Shown piece after piece: positions 17,561 through 26,973 of a stretch of DNA of 64,000 nucleotides (positions within the stretch are counted from its first letter, which is position 1; each line of letters starts with the position of its first letter). Position numbers and translations under genes: made by a program. The notes beneath the pieces were generated by a model, which had not been told where the DNA came from, searched no databases, and saw only the letters and a program-made list of their open reading frames with translations. This DNA is from Flavobacterium galactosidilyticum (GTDB lineage Bacteria > Bacteroidota > Bacteroidia > Flavobacteriales > Flavobacteriaceae), in assembly GCF_020911945.1 (NCBI RefSeq), contig NZ_CP087135.1:1426001-1490000 (forward strand). Reading direction: 5' to 3'.

Positions 17561-19735
17561 CTATTTTTTACTTAAACTTTTCTTTTTCAGTGGTTTAGTT
17601 TTTTTAGGGTGAACTAGTTTTAATTCGCTAATTAAGTTTTTAGCACCAGCATATTTATCCATAATAAATAGAACATAACGGATATCAACCATTATATTTC
17701 TACAAATACTAGGGTCGTAATAGATGTCGCTCATTGTTCCTTCCCAAACCCTGTCAAAATTAAGTCCTATTAAGTTACCATAGGCGTCAATTGCTGGGCT
17801 TCCGGAATTACCTCCAGTAGTATGATTTGTTCCAATAAAGTTGACAGGCATTTTGCCATTATCTCCATATGGGCCATAATCTTTGGATTTATATAGCTCA
17901 ATTAATTTTGCTGGAACATCAAATTCGTAATCTCCAGGTATGTATTTTTCCATTACGCCCTCTAAGTGTGTTATTGGAGTGTAAATGGTAGCGTCTTTTG
18001 GTTCATATCCTTTTACTTTTCCGTAAGTAACTCTTAAAGTACTGTTAGCATCGGGGAAAATTCGGCTATCCGTATTCAATTCTAGTTGAGCTTTCATATA
18101 AGTACGTTGCAATGCCGTAATCTCTAAGTTGATCTCATCGTATTTTGGTGCAATTTCTTTATTGTACTTATCTGATAATTCTTTTACTAAAATGAAAGCT
18201 GGATCAGCATTTAAGTTTGCTACAACAGTTTTTGCATCGCCTGAAAGTAGTTTTTTCAAGCTATCATAATCTTTAAGTTTGGATTTAATATAAATTTCTG
18301 AAGCTAAATTTTTAGCATTGATATTGGTCAAGCCCTTTGGTAAAAACTGTTTTGAAGGTTGATTTGCGTACAATTCAATTAATTGTTCAAAAACTTTTTC
18401 ATCAACAGATGCGTTAAAGTTTTTGTAGAAATCAGCTAAAGTATTAATTAAATTAGTTTTTCTATCATTGAAAGCCTGTTCTCCTCTGGCGTTATATACT
18501 TGTTCTAATTGATATAATTTAAAACCAGTAGTTAGCAATTCAGTATTGCGTTGTACTGTTTCCATGAAGTATTCTCTTGCCAATGCATAAGGAGCAATCG
18601 CTGTGTAGTTTTTTTCGAAATCAGCTAATAGTGTTCCGTATTCTTTTTCTTTACCTGCTTTTGTTATTTTTTGCTGAAAAGCTTGTTCAGATTCTCTTTT
18701 TACAGCTACGGCATTTGATTTTTTTAATCCTTGCGTTTCTCCAATCCATTTCTTCCAATAATTAGCAATTCCAGCATATTTTGAAGCATATTGAATTTTG
18801 ATAGCTTTGTCTTTTCGCATAAAACCATCAGCCACTTTCAAAGCTTTATCTCTAATCTCAATTTTTGCAGGATTTAGTTCGTTTACAATTTGTTCAATTG
18901 CAACAGCAGGTAAATACTCATTTGTTTTCCCTGGATAACCAAATACCAAAGTGAAATCATCCTCAGCTACACCGTCAAGTGAAATAGGTAAAAAGTGTTT
19001 TGGAGTGTAAGGAACATTGTCTTTCGAATATTTTGCTGGACGATTGTCTTTGTCAGCATAAATTCTAAATAAAGAAAAATCTCCTGTGTGACGTGGCCAA
19101 ACCCAGTTGTCAGTATCAGAACCGAATTTCCCTATTGATGTAGGTGGAGCGCCCACCAAACGAACATCAGTAAACGTTTCCGTTACAAAAAGCATGTATT
19201 GATTTCCTTCGTAAAACGTACGAATTTTATTTTCTTGCCAACTTTCCTTTGGTAAAGAATTGCTTAAAGCTGAAATATTCTCTTGAATTTTTTTCTGTTT
19301 TTCTGCTTCGTTTGTAAGTGTAGCAGTTCCGTTCAATACAGCTGTTGTTACATCTTCAATTTTTACAATAAATGTTACAGTCAGATTTTCATTTGGTAAT
19401 TCATCTTCCATTTTGTAGGCCCAAAAACCATCCGTAAGATAATCGTGATCTACAGTAGAGTGCGATTGAATTTGAGAATAACCGCAATGATGATTGGTTA
19501 AAATTAACCCTTTTGGAGAGATTACTTCTGAAGTACAGCCACCGTTAAAATGGGGAACGGCATCTTTGATGCTTGAGTTATTTACATCGTAAATCTCTTT
19601 CACAGACATTTTCATGCCTAGATTTTTCATTTCGGTTTCGTTCATTCCTTTTAGAAGCGAAGGAATCCACATCCCGCCTTGCTGGGCTTGTGTCTGAATG
19701 ACAAATAATAATAGGAATAGTTTTAAAAATTTCAT
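17561..19735 (-). CDS. S46 family dipeptidyl-peptidase, DPP11-like
   Basis: S46 enzymes are chymotrypsin-fold dipeptidyl-peptidases found largely in Bacteroidota; they trim dipeptides from imported or periplasmic oligopeptides. The 724-residue protein has a signal peptide (1-18), the catalytic His in TNHHCGY (82-83), and the nucleophile Ser644 in TGGNSGSP. Eighteen residues later, in GLNFDRVWEG, stands Arg662. In DPP11 an arginine at the equivalent place gives Asp/Glu preference, whereas DPP7 has glycine, so this is DPP11-like by inference. It lies downstream of kdtA and a GNAT gene on the same strand. Confidence 0.92.
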   Translation of the reverse strand: MKFLKLFLLLFVIQTQAQQGGMWIPSLLKGMNETEMKNLGMKMSVKEIYDVNNSSIKDAVPHFNGGCTSEVISPKGLILTNHHCGYSQIQSHSTVDHDYLTDGFWAYKMEDELPNENLTVTFIVKIEDVTTAVLNGTATLTNEAEKQKKIQENISALSNSLPKESWQENKIRTFYEGNQYMLFVTETFTDVRLVGAPPTSIGKFGSDTDNWVWPRHTGDFSLFRIYADKDNRPAKYSKDNVPYTPKHFLPISLDGVAEDDFTLVFGYPGKTNEYLPAVAIEQIVNELNPAKIEIRDKALKVADGFMRKDKAIKIQYASKYAGIANYWKKWIGETQGLKKSNAVAVKRESEQAFQQKITKAGKEKEYGTLLADFEKNYTAIAPYALAREYFMETVQRNTELLTTGFKLYQLEQVYNARGEQAFNDRKTNLINTLADFYKNFNASVDEKVFEQLIELYANQPSKQFLPKGLTNINAKNLASEIYIKSKLKDYDSLKKLLSGDAKTVVANLNADPAFILVKELSDKYNKEIAPKYDEINLEITALQRTYMKAQLELNTDSRIFPDANSTLRVTYGKVKGYEPKDATIYTPITHLEGVMEKYIPGDYEFDVPAKLIELYKSKDYGPYGDNGKMPVNFIGTNHTTGGNSGSPAIDAYGNLIGLNFDRVWEGTMSDIYYDPSICRNIMVDIRYVLFIMDKYAGAKNLISELKLVHPKKTKPLKKKSLSKK

Positions 19736-19758
19736 GATTATATATTTATTTTACAATT

Positions 19759-20205
19759 TTATCTAGTTTTGTATGCCATTAATTTTCGATTATGTAATTC
19801 AAAACCGCTGGCAATATACAATTTTTGTGCGTTTTGATTGTGGTTTTCTATTTCTAAGTAGATTAATTTTAGCGATAATTTTTTACTTTCTTCTATGATG
19901 AAGGCTACGGCTTGACTTCCAATTCCTTTACCACGCGCTTTTTCGGTCAGATATAATTCGTCTAAAAAAGCAATTTTGCCTTGATATTCAAAACTGAAAA
20001 TAAAAGTTAGAATCACGTAACCTACAATTTCATCTTCATTTAAAATAAGCCATGACTTTCCTAAATTTTTATCTGCAATAAATTCATGAAATAAAGATTT
20101 GGAAATTTCGATATCAATAGGATAGTTGTCGATGGCGTAGAATTCCTGCATCATTTTTACAATGATATCTATGTCGGATATAACTAGTGGTTTAAATTGT
20201 ATCAT
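19759..20205 (-). CDS. GNAT family N-acetyltransferase
   Basis: The 148-residue protein has the GNAT acetyl-CoA fold: a beta strand with FLDELYLTEKARGKGIGSQ (the Arg/Gln-x-x-Gly-x-Gly/Ala motif, here RGKGIG) and the later LEIENHNQNAQKLYIASGFE motif. It should move an acetyl group to an amine or protein N-terminus, but the substrate is unknown. Its start overlaps the end of kdtA by 14 bases, so the two are translationally linked. The S46 peptidase follows 23 bases after its stop. Confidence 0.87.
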   Translation of the reverse strand: MIQFKPLVISDIDIIVKMMQEFYAIDNYPIDIEISKSLFHEFIADKNLGKSWLILNEDEIVGYVILTFIFSFEYQGKIAFLDELYLTEKARGKGIGSQAVAFIIEESKKLSLKLIYLEIENHNQNAQKLYIASGFELHNRKLMAYKTR

Positions 20206-21436
20206 TCAAAATATATTTTAAAATTATAGCAGTAGCGCCTTTATTCATTTGGACAAAAGAGCTGCAAATATGCCCTTTTTCATTCCTGATATCATCATTT
20301 CTGATCAGGCTTGTAAAGGCTTCGTTTAATTCGTTCTCGTTTTTTATCACGCTGCATCCTTCCATATTAACTAAAGCAGTTGCTTCGGCAAAATGCGAAT
20401 AGTTGGGACCAATAACAATTGGAACTCCAAAAGTGGCTGGCTCTAATATATTGTGAACTCCTGGATTCCCAAAACCACCACCTACATACGCAATGTCAGC
20501 ATAGCTGTAAATCTTTGTCAGAATACCAATGGTATCAATAATAAAAACATCAAAATCAGCTAAATTTTTCCCTTCTTTTTCAGTAAATAAAACTGTTTTT
20601 TTAGTGATTCTGTCTCTTAATTGTTGAATTTGTTCTGTCTTGATATTATGTGGCGCAATTATAAATTTGATAGTAAAGGCATTCGAGTTGATGAAATCGA
20701 TGAGGAGATTCTCGTCTTTTGGCCACGAACTTCCTGCAACTATTGTTTTTGTGTTGTCTTTGAATTGGGAAATAAAATCTAATGAATTGTCTTTTTCTAA
20801 TATAGTAGCTACTCTATCAAAACGGGTGTCACCAGAAACTGATACATTGTTTTTGCCTAATTGTTGTAAAAGTTTTTTAGAACCTTCATTTTGTACAAAA
20901 AAGTAGGTAAAAGTATTTAAGGCTTTTCTGTAAAAGCCACCATACCATTTGAAAAACAGTTGGTTTTTTCTAAGAATTCCAGAAATTAAATAGGTTTTAA
21001 TGTTTTGTTTTTTGAGTTCGGCTAAGTAATTAGGCCAATATTCATATTTAATAAAAAAGACTAAATCAGGATGAACTTTTTTTAAAAACTCTTGAGCGTT
21101 TTTCTTGGTGTCCAAAGGTAAGTAAACCGTAACATCAGCTACTGTATTGTTTTTTCGTACTTCATAACCTGATGGGGAGAAAAATGTAACAACAATTTTG
21201 TGAAGAGGAAATTGTTTTTTTATTTTTTCAATAACGGGTAAGCCTTGCTCGTATTCGCCTAAGGAAGCAGCATGAAACCAGATTGTTTTGTCAGAAGGTT
21301 TTATTTTTTGTTCCAATGTTGGAAAAACAACTGTGCGGCCTTCTACAAAAAGTTTCATTTTTGGGTTGAAAAGCGCTATGATTTTTAATAAAAAACCAGC
21401 AAATAGGACTACTAAATTATAGAGAAAAAGCATCAT
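20192..21436 (-). CDS. kdtA: 3-deoxy-D-manno-octulosonic acid transferase (Kdo transferase)
   Basis: KdtA (WaaA) adds Kdo to lipid A precursor on the inner face of the cytoplasmic membrane. The 414-residue protein has an N-terminal membrane anchor (~2-22), the family region WFHAASLGEYEQG with the conserved acidic active-site Glu, and a C-terminal GT-B half with ADIAYVGGGFG and NILEPATFGVPIVIGP. Two ATG codons stand together at the start. A GNAT gene overlaps its end. Confidence 0.92.
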   Translation of the reverse strand: MMLFLYNLVVLFAGFLLKIIALFNPKMKLFVEGRTVVFPTLEQKIKPSDKTIWFHAASLGEYEQGLPVIEKIKKQFPLHKIVVTFFSPSGYEVRKNNTVADVTVYLPLDTKKNAQEFLKKVHPDLVFFIKYEYWPNYLAELKKQNIKTYLISGILRKNQLFFKWYGGFYRKALNTFTYFFVQNEGSKKLLQQLGKNNVSVSGDTRFDRVATILEKDNSLDFISQFKDNTKTIVAGSSWPKDENLLIDFINSNAFTIKFIIAPHNIKTEQIQQLRDRITKKTVLFTEKEGKNLADFDVFIIDTIGILTKIYSYADIAYVGGGFGNPGVHNILEPATFGVPIVIGPNYSHFAEATALVNMEGCSVIKNENELNEAFTSLIRNDDIRNEKGHICSSFVQMNKGATAIILKYILNDTI

Positions 21437-21665
21437 TTAAATTTTGGGGCTAAAATACGTTTTCTTTATTTTAATTTCTTCCAAAGAAAAATTTAAATTT
21501 GGCTTGTCAGTAGGTTATTTTTCGGTTTTATTGCAATAATAACTTTATTTTAATGAGGCTTTCATTGGTTGGAACTCATTAAATAACTATTTTTGTTATT
21601 CGTTTTAAGGAATAGTTTTTCGTGTTTAGAAACTACAGCCTTTCGAAATTTAAACAAAAAAATCA

Positions 21666-22796
21666 ATGAAGAAAATTCAAATGGTTGACTTGAAAAGTCA
21701 ATATGATAGAATAAAAGATACCGTTAATGCTTCTATTCAGGAAGTTTTAGATACCAATACCTACATCAATGGACCTCAAGTTCAGCAGTTCCAAAAATCT
21801 TTAGAAGATTATTTAGACGTAAAACATGTAATTCCTTGTGCTAATGGAACGGATGCGTTGCAAATTGCAATGATGGGTTTAGATTTAAAGCCAGGAGATG
21901 AGGTAATTACTGCTGATTTTACTTTTGCAGCAACTGTTGAAGTTATTGCTTTGTTGCAATTGACACCGGTTTTAGTTGATGTTGATATGTACAATATGAA
22001 TATCTCTATCGAAGGAATTAAAAAAGCGATTACTCCAAAAACGAAAGCGATTGTACCAGTTCATTTATTTGGACGTGCGGCTAATATGGAGGCAATTATG
22101 GCTATTGCCAAAGAGCATAATCTTTATGTGATTGAAGATAATGCACAAGCGATTGGAGCTAATTGTAAATTTTCTGATGGAACGAAGAAGAAAGCTGGAA
22201 CTATTGGACATGTAGGAGCAACTTCTTTTTTTCCTTCTAAAAATCTAGGATGTTATGGCGATGGAGGTGCAATCTTTACAAATGACGATACTTTAGCGCA
22301 TAAACTTCGCGGAATTGTAAATCACGGAATGTACGAACGTTACCACCATGATGTGGTAGGTGTGAATTCTCGTTTAGATAGTATCCAAGCCGCCGTTTTG
22401 AATGCTAAATTACCTTTGTTAGATCAATATAACAAGGCAAGACAAGACGCAGCTAGAAAATACTCAAAAGTTTTTGAAGGTCATAAAAATATCATTTGTC
22501 CAGCGATTTGTGATATTTGTGATTGTCACGTTTTTCATCAATATACATTGCGTATTATTGCAGCAGATAGAAATGGGTTGATGCAACATCTATTAGATAA
22601 AGGGATTCCATGTGCAATTTATTATCCAATTCCATTGCATTCACAAAAAGCCTATTTGGACGCTAGGTATAAAGAGGAAGATTTTCCTGTAACGAATCAG
22701 TTAGTGCAGGAGGTTCTTTCTTTACCGATGCATACGGAGCTGGATGACGAGCAAATTAAATTTATTACTGATAGTATATTAGAATTTTTAAAATAA
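21666..22796 (+). CDS. DegT/DnrJ/EryC1/StrS family sugar aminotransferase
   Basis: This PLP enzyme family makes amino sugars from nucleotide-linked keto sugars, usually for lipopolysaccharide or surface glycans. The 376-residue protein has the PLP lysine Lys192 in FFPSKNLGCYGDGG, the IEDNAQAIGA aspartate region and the GxxxRLDSIQAA stretch near 'NSRLDSIQAA'. galE follows 32 bases later on the same strand, so the pair likely supplies sugar nucleotides for surface polysaccharide or protein glycans. The substrate is not determined. Confidence 0.92.
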   Translation: MKKIQMVDLKSQYDRIKDTVNASIQEVLDTNTYINGPQVQQFQKSLEDYLDVKHVIPCANGTDALQIAMMGLDLKPGDEVITADFTFAATVEVIALLQLTPVLVDVDMYNMNISIEGIKKAITPKTKAIVPVHLFGRAANMEAIMAIAKEHNLYVIEDNAQAIGANCKFSDGTKKKAGTIGHVGATSFFPSKNLGCYGDGGAIFTNDDTLAHKLRGIVNHGMYERYHHDVVGVNSRLDSIQAAVLNAKLPLLDQYNKARQDAARKYSKVFEGHKNIICPAICDICDCHVFHQYTLRIIAADRNGLMQHLLDKGIPCAIYYPIPLHSQKAYLDARYKEEDFPVTNQLVQEVLSLPMHTELDDEQIKFITDSILEFLK

Positions 22797-22828
22797 TTAA
22801 CTCTCTAAAAAAACAACAAATATAAAGG

Positions 22829-23842
22829 ATGAAAGTACTAGTAACAGGTGGTTTGGGTTTTATTGGATCTCATACTGTGGTAGAGTTGCAAAACGAAGGT
22901 TTTGAAGTGATAGTTGTGGATAATTTATCAAACACTTCGTTGAACGTTTTAGACGGAATTAAGAATATCACTGGGCAAGTTCCAGCGTATGAAAATATTG
23001 ATTTACGTGAAAAAGAGAAAGTACAGGATTTTTTCAAAAGACATCAGGATATTTCTGGTGTAATACACTTCGCAGCTTCAAAAGCAGTGGGAGAAAGCGT
23101 TGAAAATCCATTGTTATATTATGAAAACAATATTAACGCACTAGTTTATGTTTTGCAAGAATTGCAACAAAAACCAGAGGCTAGTTTTATTTTTAGTTCT
23201 TCTTGTACTGTTTATGGTCAAGCCAAAAAAATGCCAATTACTGAAGATGCTGAATTACAACAAGCCGTTTCACCTTATGGAAATACAAAAGCAGTAGGAG
23301 AGGAAATCATATCTGATACTGCGAAAGTGACAAATATAAATGCTATTTTGTTGCGTTACTTTAATCCTATTGGTTCTCATCCTTCAGCTGAAATAGGCGA
23401 ATTACCTATTGGTGTTCCTCAAAACTTGGTTCCGTTTATCACTCAAACTGGTTTTGGGTTAAGAAAGGAATTAGCAGTTTACGGAGACGATTATCCAACT
23501 CCTGATGGAACAGCCGTACGCGATTATATTCACGTAGTAGATTTGGCGAAAGCCCACGTAATTGCTTTACAGCGATTATTAAATAAAAAAAATACTGCGA
23601 AAGTTGAGACTTTTAACTTAGGAACAGGAACAGGAAGTTCTGTTTTAGAGGTTATAAATACTTTTGAAAAAGTAAGTGGTAAGAAATTGCCATACAAAAT
23701 TGTAGGACGTAGAGAGGGAGATATTACTTCAGCATACGCCAATACCGATAAAGCGAATAATGTTCTAGGATGGAAAGCACAATCTACCCTTGAAGAAGCG
23801 ATGGCAAGTGCCTGGAAATGGGAACAGAAAATAAGAAGTTAA
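22829..23842 (+). CDS. galE: UDP-glucose 4-epimerase
   Basis: GalE interconverts UDP-glucose and UDP-galactose. The 337-residue protein is a short-chain dehydrogenase of the extended type, with the NAD-binding GGLGFIGSHT at 7-16, the FSSSCTVYG serine region, and the catalytic Tyr-x-x-x-Lys in SPYGNTK. The YFNPIGSHPS and DGTAVRDYIHVVDLA segments are typical. It probably forms one transcript with the aminotransferase upstream and ends at a hairpin terminator. Confidence 0.94.
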   Translation: MKVLVTGGLGFIGSHTVVELQNEGFEVIVVDNLSNTSLNVLDGIKNITGQVPAYENIDLREKEKVQDFFKRHQDISGVIHFAASKAVGESVENPLLYYENNINALVYVLQELQQKPEASFIFSSSCTVYGQAKKMPITEDAELQQAVSPYGNTKAVGEEIISDTAKVTNINAILLRYFNPIGSHPSAEIGELPIGVPQNLVPFITQTGFGLRKELAVYGDDYPTPDGTAVRDYIHVVDLAKAHVIALQRLLNKKNTAKVETFNLGTGTGSSVLEVINTFEKVSGKKLPYKIVGRREGDITSAYANTDKANNVLGWKAQSTLEEAMASAWKWEQKIRS

Positions 23843-23872
23843 GCTAAGAAATTAGTTTTTAGCAGAAATTCA

Positions 23873-23908
23873 AAACCCCAAAGTATCTTAGATAATTTGG
23901 GGTTTTTT
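23873..23908 (+). terminator. Terminator after galE
   Basis: AAACCCCAAA and TTTGGGGTTT pair around an imperfect inner stem and loop, and six T follow. Confidence 0.82.
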
Positions 23909-23912
23909 GGAT

Positions 23913-24093
23913 TTACTTTTTAATGTCTTTCTTTAATTTTTCGGTAGCTTTATCTATTTTTTGGTTCTACTTCGGTACTGATTTCCTCCGAAGTATCTTC
24001 CATTTTTTCTTTTGTGTTGTCCTGATACGAAATCATTAAAATAGCAACAAATGCTAGTGTGAAAATTATTTTTTTTATTTTTTGGGTTTTAAT
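23913..24093 (-). pseudogene. Decayed small lipoprotein-like gene
   Basis: On the reverse strand a signal-like stretch, IKTQKIKKIIFTLAFVAILMIS, is followed by YQDNTKEKMEDTSEEISTEVEPK, then a frameshift at a run of six A (23957-23962 on the forward strand), then KIDKATEKLKKDIKK and a stop. Adding one A restores a single frame. The position where a lipoprotein would have SCKD reads SYQD (Tyr, Gln), and the expected ATG is ATT. The three changes together suggest a dead copy of a small charged lipoprotein common in Flavobacteria. A sequencing error could explain only the frameshift. Confidence 0.45.
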
Positions 24094-24143
24094 GTTAATG
24101 GTTAGAATGATTTATTATGGTGTAATCCAAATATAATAAAAAA

Positions 24144-24171
24144 ATCCTCACAAACTTAAGTCTGTGAGGAT
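24144..24171 (-). terminator. Terminator after fabD
   Basis: ATCCTCACA pairs with TGTGAGGAT around a ten-base loop. The forward A run before it gives a U run on the fabD transcript. Confidence 0.82.
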
Positions 24172-24198
24172 GTACTATATTTTGAAAAACTATTTTAA

Positions 24199-25071
24199 TT
24201 AAGCATTTGCAGTCGCAGCTTCTTTGTCAATTTTTCCAATTAAACCAGCTAATACTTTTCCAGGTCCAACTTCAGTAAATAAAGTTGCACCGTCAGCAAT
24301 CATTTGTTGTACCGATTGTGTCCATTTTACTGGAGCAGTCAATTGGATAATCAAGTTTTTCTTAATTTCCTCTGGTGATGAAACTGCGTTAGCAGTTACA
24401 TTTTGGTAAACAGGACAAATAGGAGTAGAAAAAGTAGTTGCTTCAATAGCTGCCGCTAATTCTTCTCTTGCAGGCTCCATCATAGGCGAGTGAAATGCGC
24501 CACCTACTGGTAATAATAACGCTCTTTTTGCTCCAGCTGCTTTCATAGCTTCGCAAGCTTTTTCTACTGCTGTAGTTTCTCCCGAAATTACTAATTGCCC
24601 CGGGCAGTTATAGTTTGCTGCTACTACAATTCCGTCAATTGAAGCGCAAACTTCTTCAACAATGTTATCCGCTAAACCTAGAACTGCTGCCATAGTTGAA
24701 GGTTTTATTTCGCACGCTTTTTGCATTGCCAAAGCTCTTTGTGAAACTAATTTTAGACCATCTTCAAATGATAAAGTCCCATTAGCCACTAATGCCGAAA
24801 ACTCTCCTAAAGAATGACCTGCTACCATTTCTGGATGAAAATCCTCTAATGTTTTTGCTAAAATTACCGAGTGCAAGAATACTGCTGGTTGCGTAACTTT
24901 AGTTTCTTTTAATTCTTCTGCAGTTCCCTCAAACATGATGTCTGTGATGCGGAAGCCTAATATTTCGTTGGCACTTTCAAACAATTCTTTTGCTAATGGA
25001 GAATTTTCATATAAGTCTTTGCCCATTCCTGTGAATTGCGCACCTTGACCTGGAAATACGTATGCTTTCAT
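24199..25071 (-). CDS. fabD: Malonyl-CoA:ACP transacylase FabD
   Basis: FabD loads malonyl groups onto acyl carrier protein for fatty acid synthesis. The 290-residue cytoplasmic protein has FPGQGAQFTGMG at the start, the nucleophile Ser87 in VAGHSLGEFSA, and the partner His194 in VGGAFHSPMM. Length is normal for the single enzyme. It stands alone, not in a fab cluster, with a good promoter upstream and a terminator after it. Confidence 0.95.
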   Translation of the reverse strand: MKAYVFPGQGAQFTGMGKDLYENSPLAKELFESANEILGFRITDIMFEGTAEELKETKVTQPAVFLHSVILAKTLEDFHPEMVAGHSLGEFSALVANGTLSFEDGLKLVSQRALAMQKACEIKPSTMAAVLGLADNIVEEVCASIDGIVVAANYNCPGQLVISGETTAVEKACEAMKAAGAKRALLLPVGGAFHSPMMEPAREELAAAIEATTFSTPICPVYQNVTANAVSSPEEIKKNLIIQLTAPVKWTQSVQQMIADGATLFTEVGPGKVLAGLIGKIDKEAATANA

Positions 25072-25124
25072 ATTTACTTTTTTATTGTTTACTGATTCAT
25101 TTTACTAAAAAAATGAATCGGCTG

Positions 25125-25157
25125 CAAAAATACTATTTTTTACGGTATTTGAAACAA
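25125..25157 (-). promoter_or_regulatory. Promoter for fabD
   Basis: On the reverse strand TTG (25157-25155) and TATTTTTG (25132-25125) are separated by 22 bases, matching the -33/-7 pattern. It lies about 55 bases before the fabD start. Confidence 0.55.
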
Positions 25158-25267
25158 TGTGTTGGCTTTCCATTTCGCTAAAATTTTTTGAATGTAAAAT
25201 TTTAAATCTCCAGCGTTATTCTAATTAAGTTTGCTTTGTTTGTAACAGATTTCGTATTTTTATACTA

Positions 25268-26932
25268 ATGAGACATAAGAAGAAAGTTATGAAGAAAATT
25301 TTATCCCTTTTATCCCTTGCAGTTTTAGCCTTTGTATTGTTTTATATCAATTTACCAGTAATTAACTACGGTTTTACGGGCTTTGCTTTTATTTTATTAG
25401 TGTTAGTTATTGTTGCAATCGTATTTTCAACTGGGGTTACTGTTTCGCAAAAAACTAAACAAGTACAGCTTGCTGCTATGCCGAGTAAGTTTTTATATGT
25501 TTTGGCAGCAATACTTTTAGCTTATTGTATCGTACTTCCTATTGCTACTAGTTTGAAAATGTTTAGAACTGATTCCTATCAAAAGCTAATAGGTGATGTT
25601 AAAAATGGTGAAAAAATCACCAATCATATTGCGCCAATTTCTATTGATAAGATAAGAGTAGTGGATGAAAATCTAGCTTATCTTTTGGGAGAAAAAATAT
25701 TAGGTTCACAACCTGCTTTGGGAAGTCAGGTAGAGTTAGGGAATTTTTGCATCCAAAAAGTGAATGATGACTTGTACTGGGTTGCTCCGTTACTGCATTC
25801 GGGATTTTTGAAATGGTTTAATAATCAAGAGGGAACTGCTGGATATGTTATGGTTTCTGCAACGAATGAACGTGATGTGAAATTAGTACAGCATGTAGGA
25901 GGGAAAGCCATTAAGATTAAATACCAGCCAGGTGCTTATTTTAGTAGTGAATTACATCGTCATACTTATTTTAATGGATATGCCAATGATGGCTTGACCG
26001 ATTTTAGTTTCGAAATTGATGATGCTGGAAATCCATTTTGGGTGATTACTAAATATGCTAAAAAAATTGGTTTTTCAGGAAAAGACGCTACTGGAATTAT
26101 TGTGGTTGATGCGCAATCTGGAGTGATAACTGAATATTCAATTGCCGAAACGCCAAAATGGGTCGACAGAATTCAGCCTTTGGATTTTATCGAACATCAA
26201 TTGAATGATTGGGGAGAATATGTTCATGGATATTGGAATTTCTCTAATGCGGATAAACTTCGCACAACGGAAGGTTTGACTTTGGTTTACGGAAAAGATA
26301 ACAAATCCTATTGGTACACTGGGTTGACTTCTGTAGGAAAGGATGAGTCTGCGGTAGGTTTTGTCTTAGTCGATACCAGAACAAAAGAAGCAACATTTTA
26401 TAAGCAAAGTGGAGCGACAGAATATGCTGCTCAGAGCTCAGCCGAAGGGAAAGTTCAGGAAAAAGGGTATAAAGCTTCATTGCCTATCCCATATAATATC
26501 AATAATATTCCGGCTTATGTTATGACGCTTAAAGACGATGGTGGTTTAGTCAAAATGTTCGCTATGGTTGATATTTCAGATTATACCATTGTAGGCGTAG
26601 GTAACACCATGCGAGAAACATTGACGGCTTTTAAAAATGTCTATAATATGGCAGATAATAAAATAAATCCAAATAGTGTTTCCAATAAAAAAACAGTAAA
26701 ATCAATTGTAACCCGAATTCAAAATGATGTTAAAAACGGAAACAGTTTTTATTATTTTAAGGTGAAAGATTATCCAAATATATTTGTGGGTTCTTCCCAA
26801 ATATCGAATCAGTTACCCGTAACGATTATTGGAGATAGTATCGCCGTTTCTTTTGATTTAGATTTAGAAGAAGTCATCGATATTTCCACTTTTGAAAATA
26901 TCAATTTGAAAGGGAGTATGAAATCAAAATAA
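25268..26932 (+). CDS. Unknown membrane protein with a large extracytoplasmic domain
   Basis: I do not recognise a named family for this 554-residue protein. It has about three membrane segments in the first ~105 residues (MKKILSLLSLAVLAFVLFYI, the GFAFILLVLVIVAIVF region, and FLYVLAAILLAYCIVLPIA), then a long soluble region. The soluble part has PepSY-like phrases such as PFWVITKYAKKIGFSGKDATGIIVVDAQSGVITEYSI, with later IVVDAQSG, FVLVDTRTKEATFYKQSGATEYAA and MVDISDYTIVGVGNT repeats. A second ATG seven codons in is an alternative start. Flanked on the right by a bidirectional terminator, it is a single-gene unit. Confidence 0.65.
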   Translation: MRHKKKVMKKILSLLSLAVLAFVLFYINLPVINYGFTGFAFILLVLVIVAIVFSTGVTVSQKTKQVQLAAMPSKFLYVLAAILLAYCIVLPIATSLKMFRTDSYQKLIGDVKNGEKITNHIAPISIDKIRVVDENLAYLLGEKILGSQPALGSQVELGNFCIQKVNDDLYWVAPLLHSGFLKWFNNQEGTAGYVMVSATNERDVKLVQHVGGKAIKIKYQPGAYFSSELHRHTYFNGYANDGLTDFSFEIDDAGNPFWVITKYAKKIGFSGKDATGIIVVDAQSGVITEYSIAETPKWVDRIQPLDFIEHQLNDWGEYVHGYWNFSNADKLRTTEGLTLVYGKDNKSYWYTGLTSVGKDESAVGFVLVDTRTKEATFYKQSGATEYAAQSSAEGKVQEKGYKASLPIPYNINNIPAYVMTLKDDGGLVKMFAMVDISDYTIVGVGNTMRETLTAFKNVYNMADNKINPNSVSNKKTVKSIVTRIQNDVKNGNSFYYFKVKDYPNIFVGSSQISNQLPVTIIGDSIAVSFDLDLEEVIDISTFENINLKGSMKSK

Positions 26933-26933
26933 A

Positions 26934-26973
26934 AAAAATGGCTTGCAAAAATTATTGCAAGCCATTTTTTTTA
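26934..26973. terminator. Bidirectional terminator
   Basis: AATGGCTTGCAA and TTGCAAGCCATT form a perfect stem with A and T runs on either side, between two convergent genes. Confidence 0.88.
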
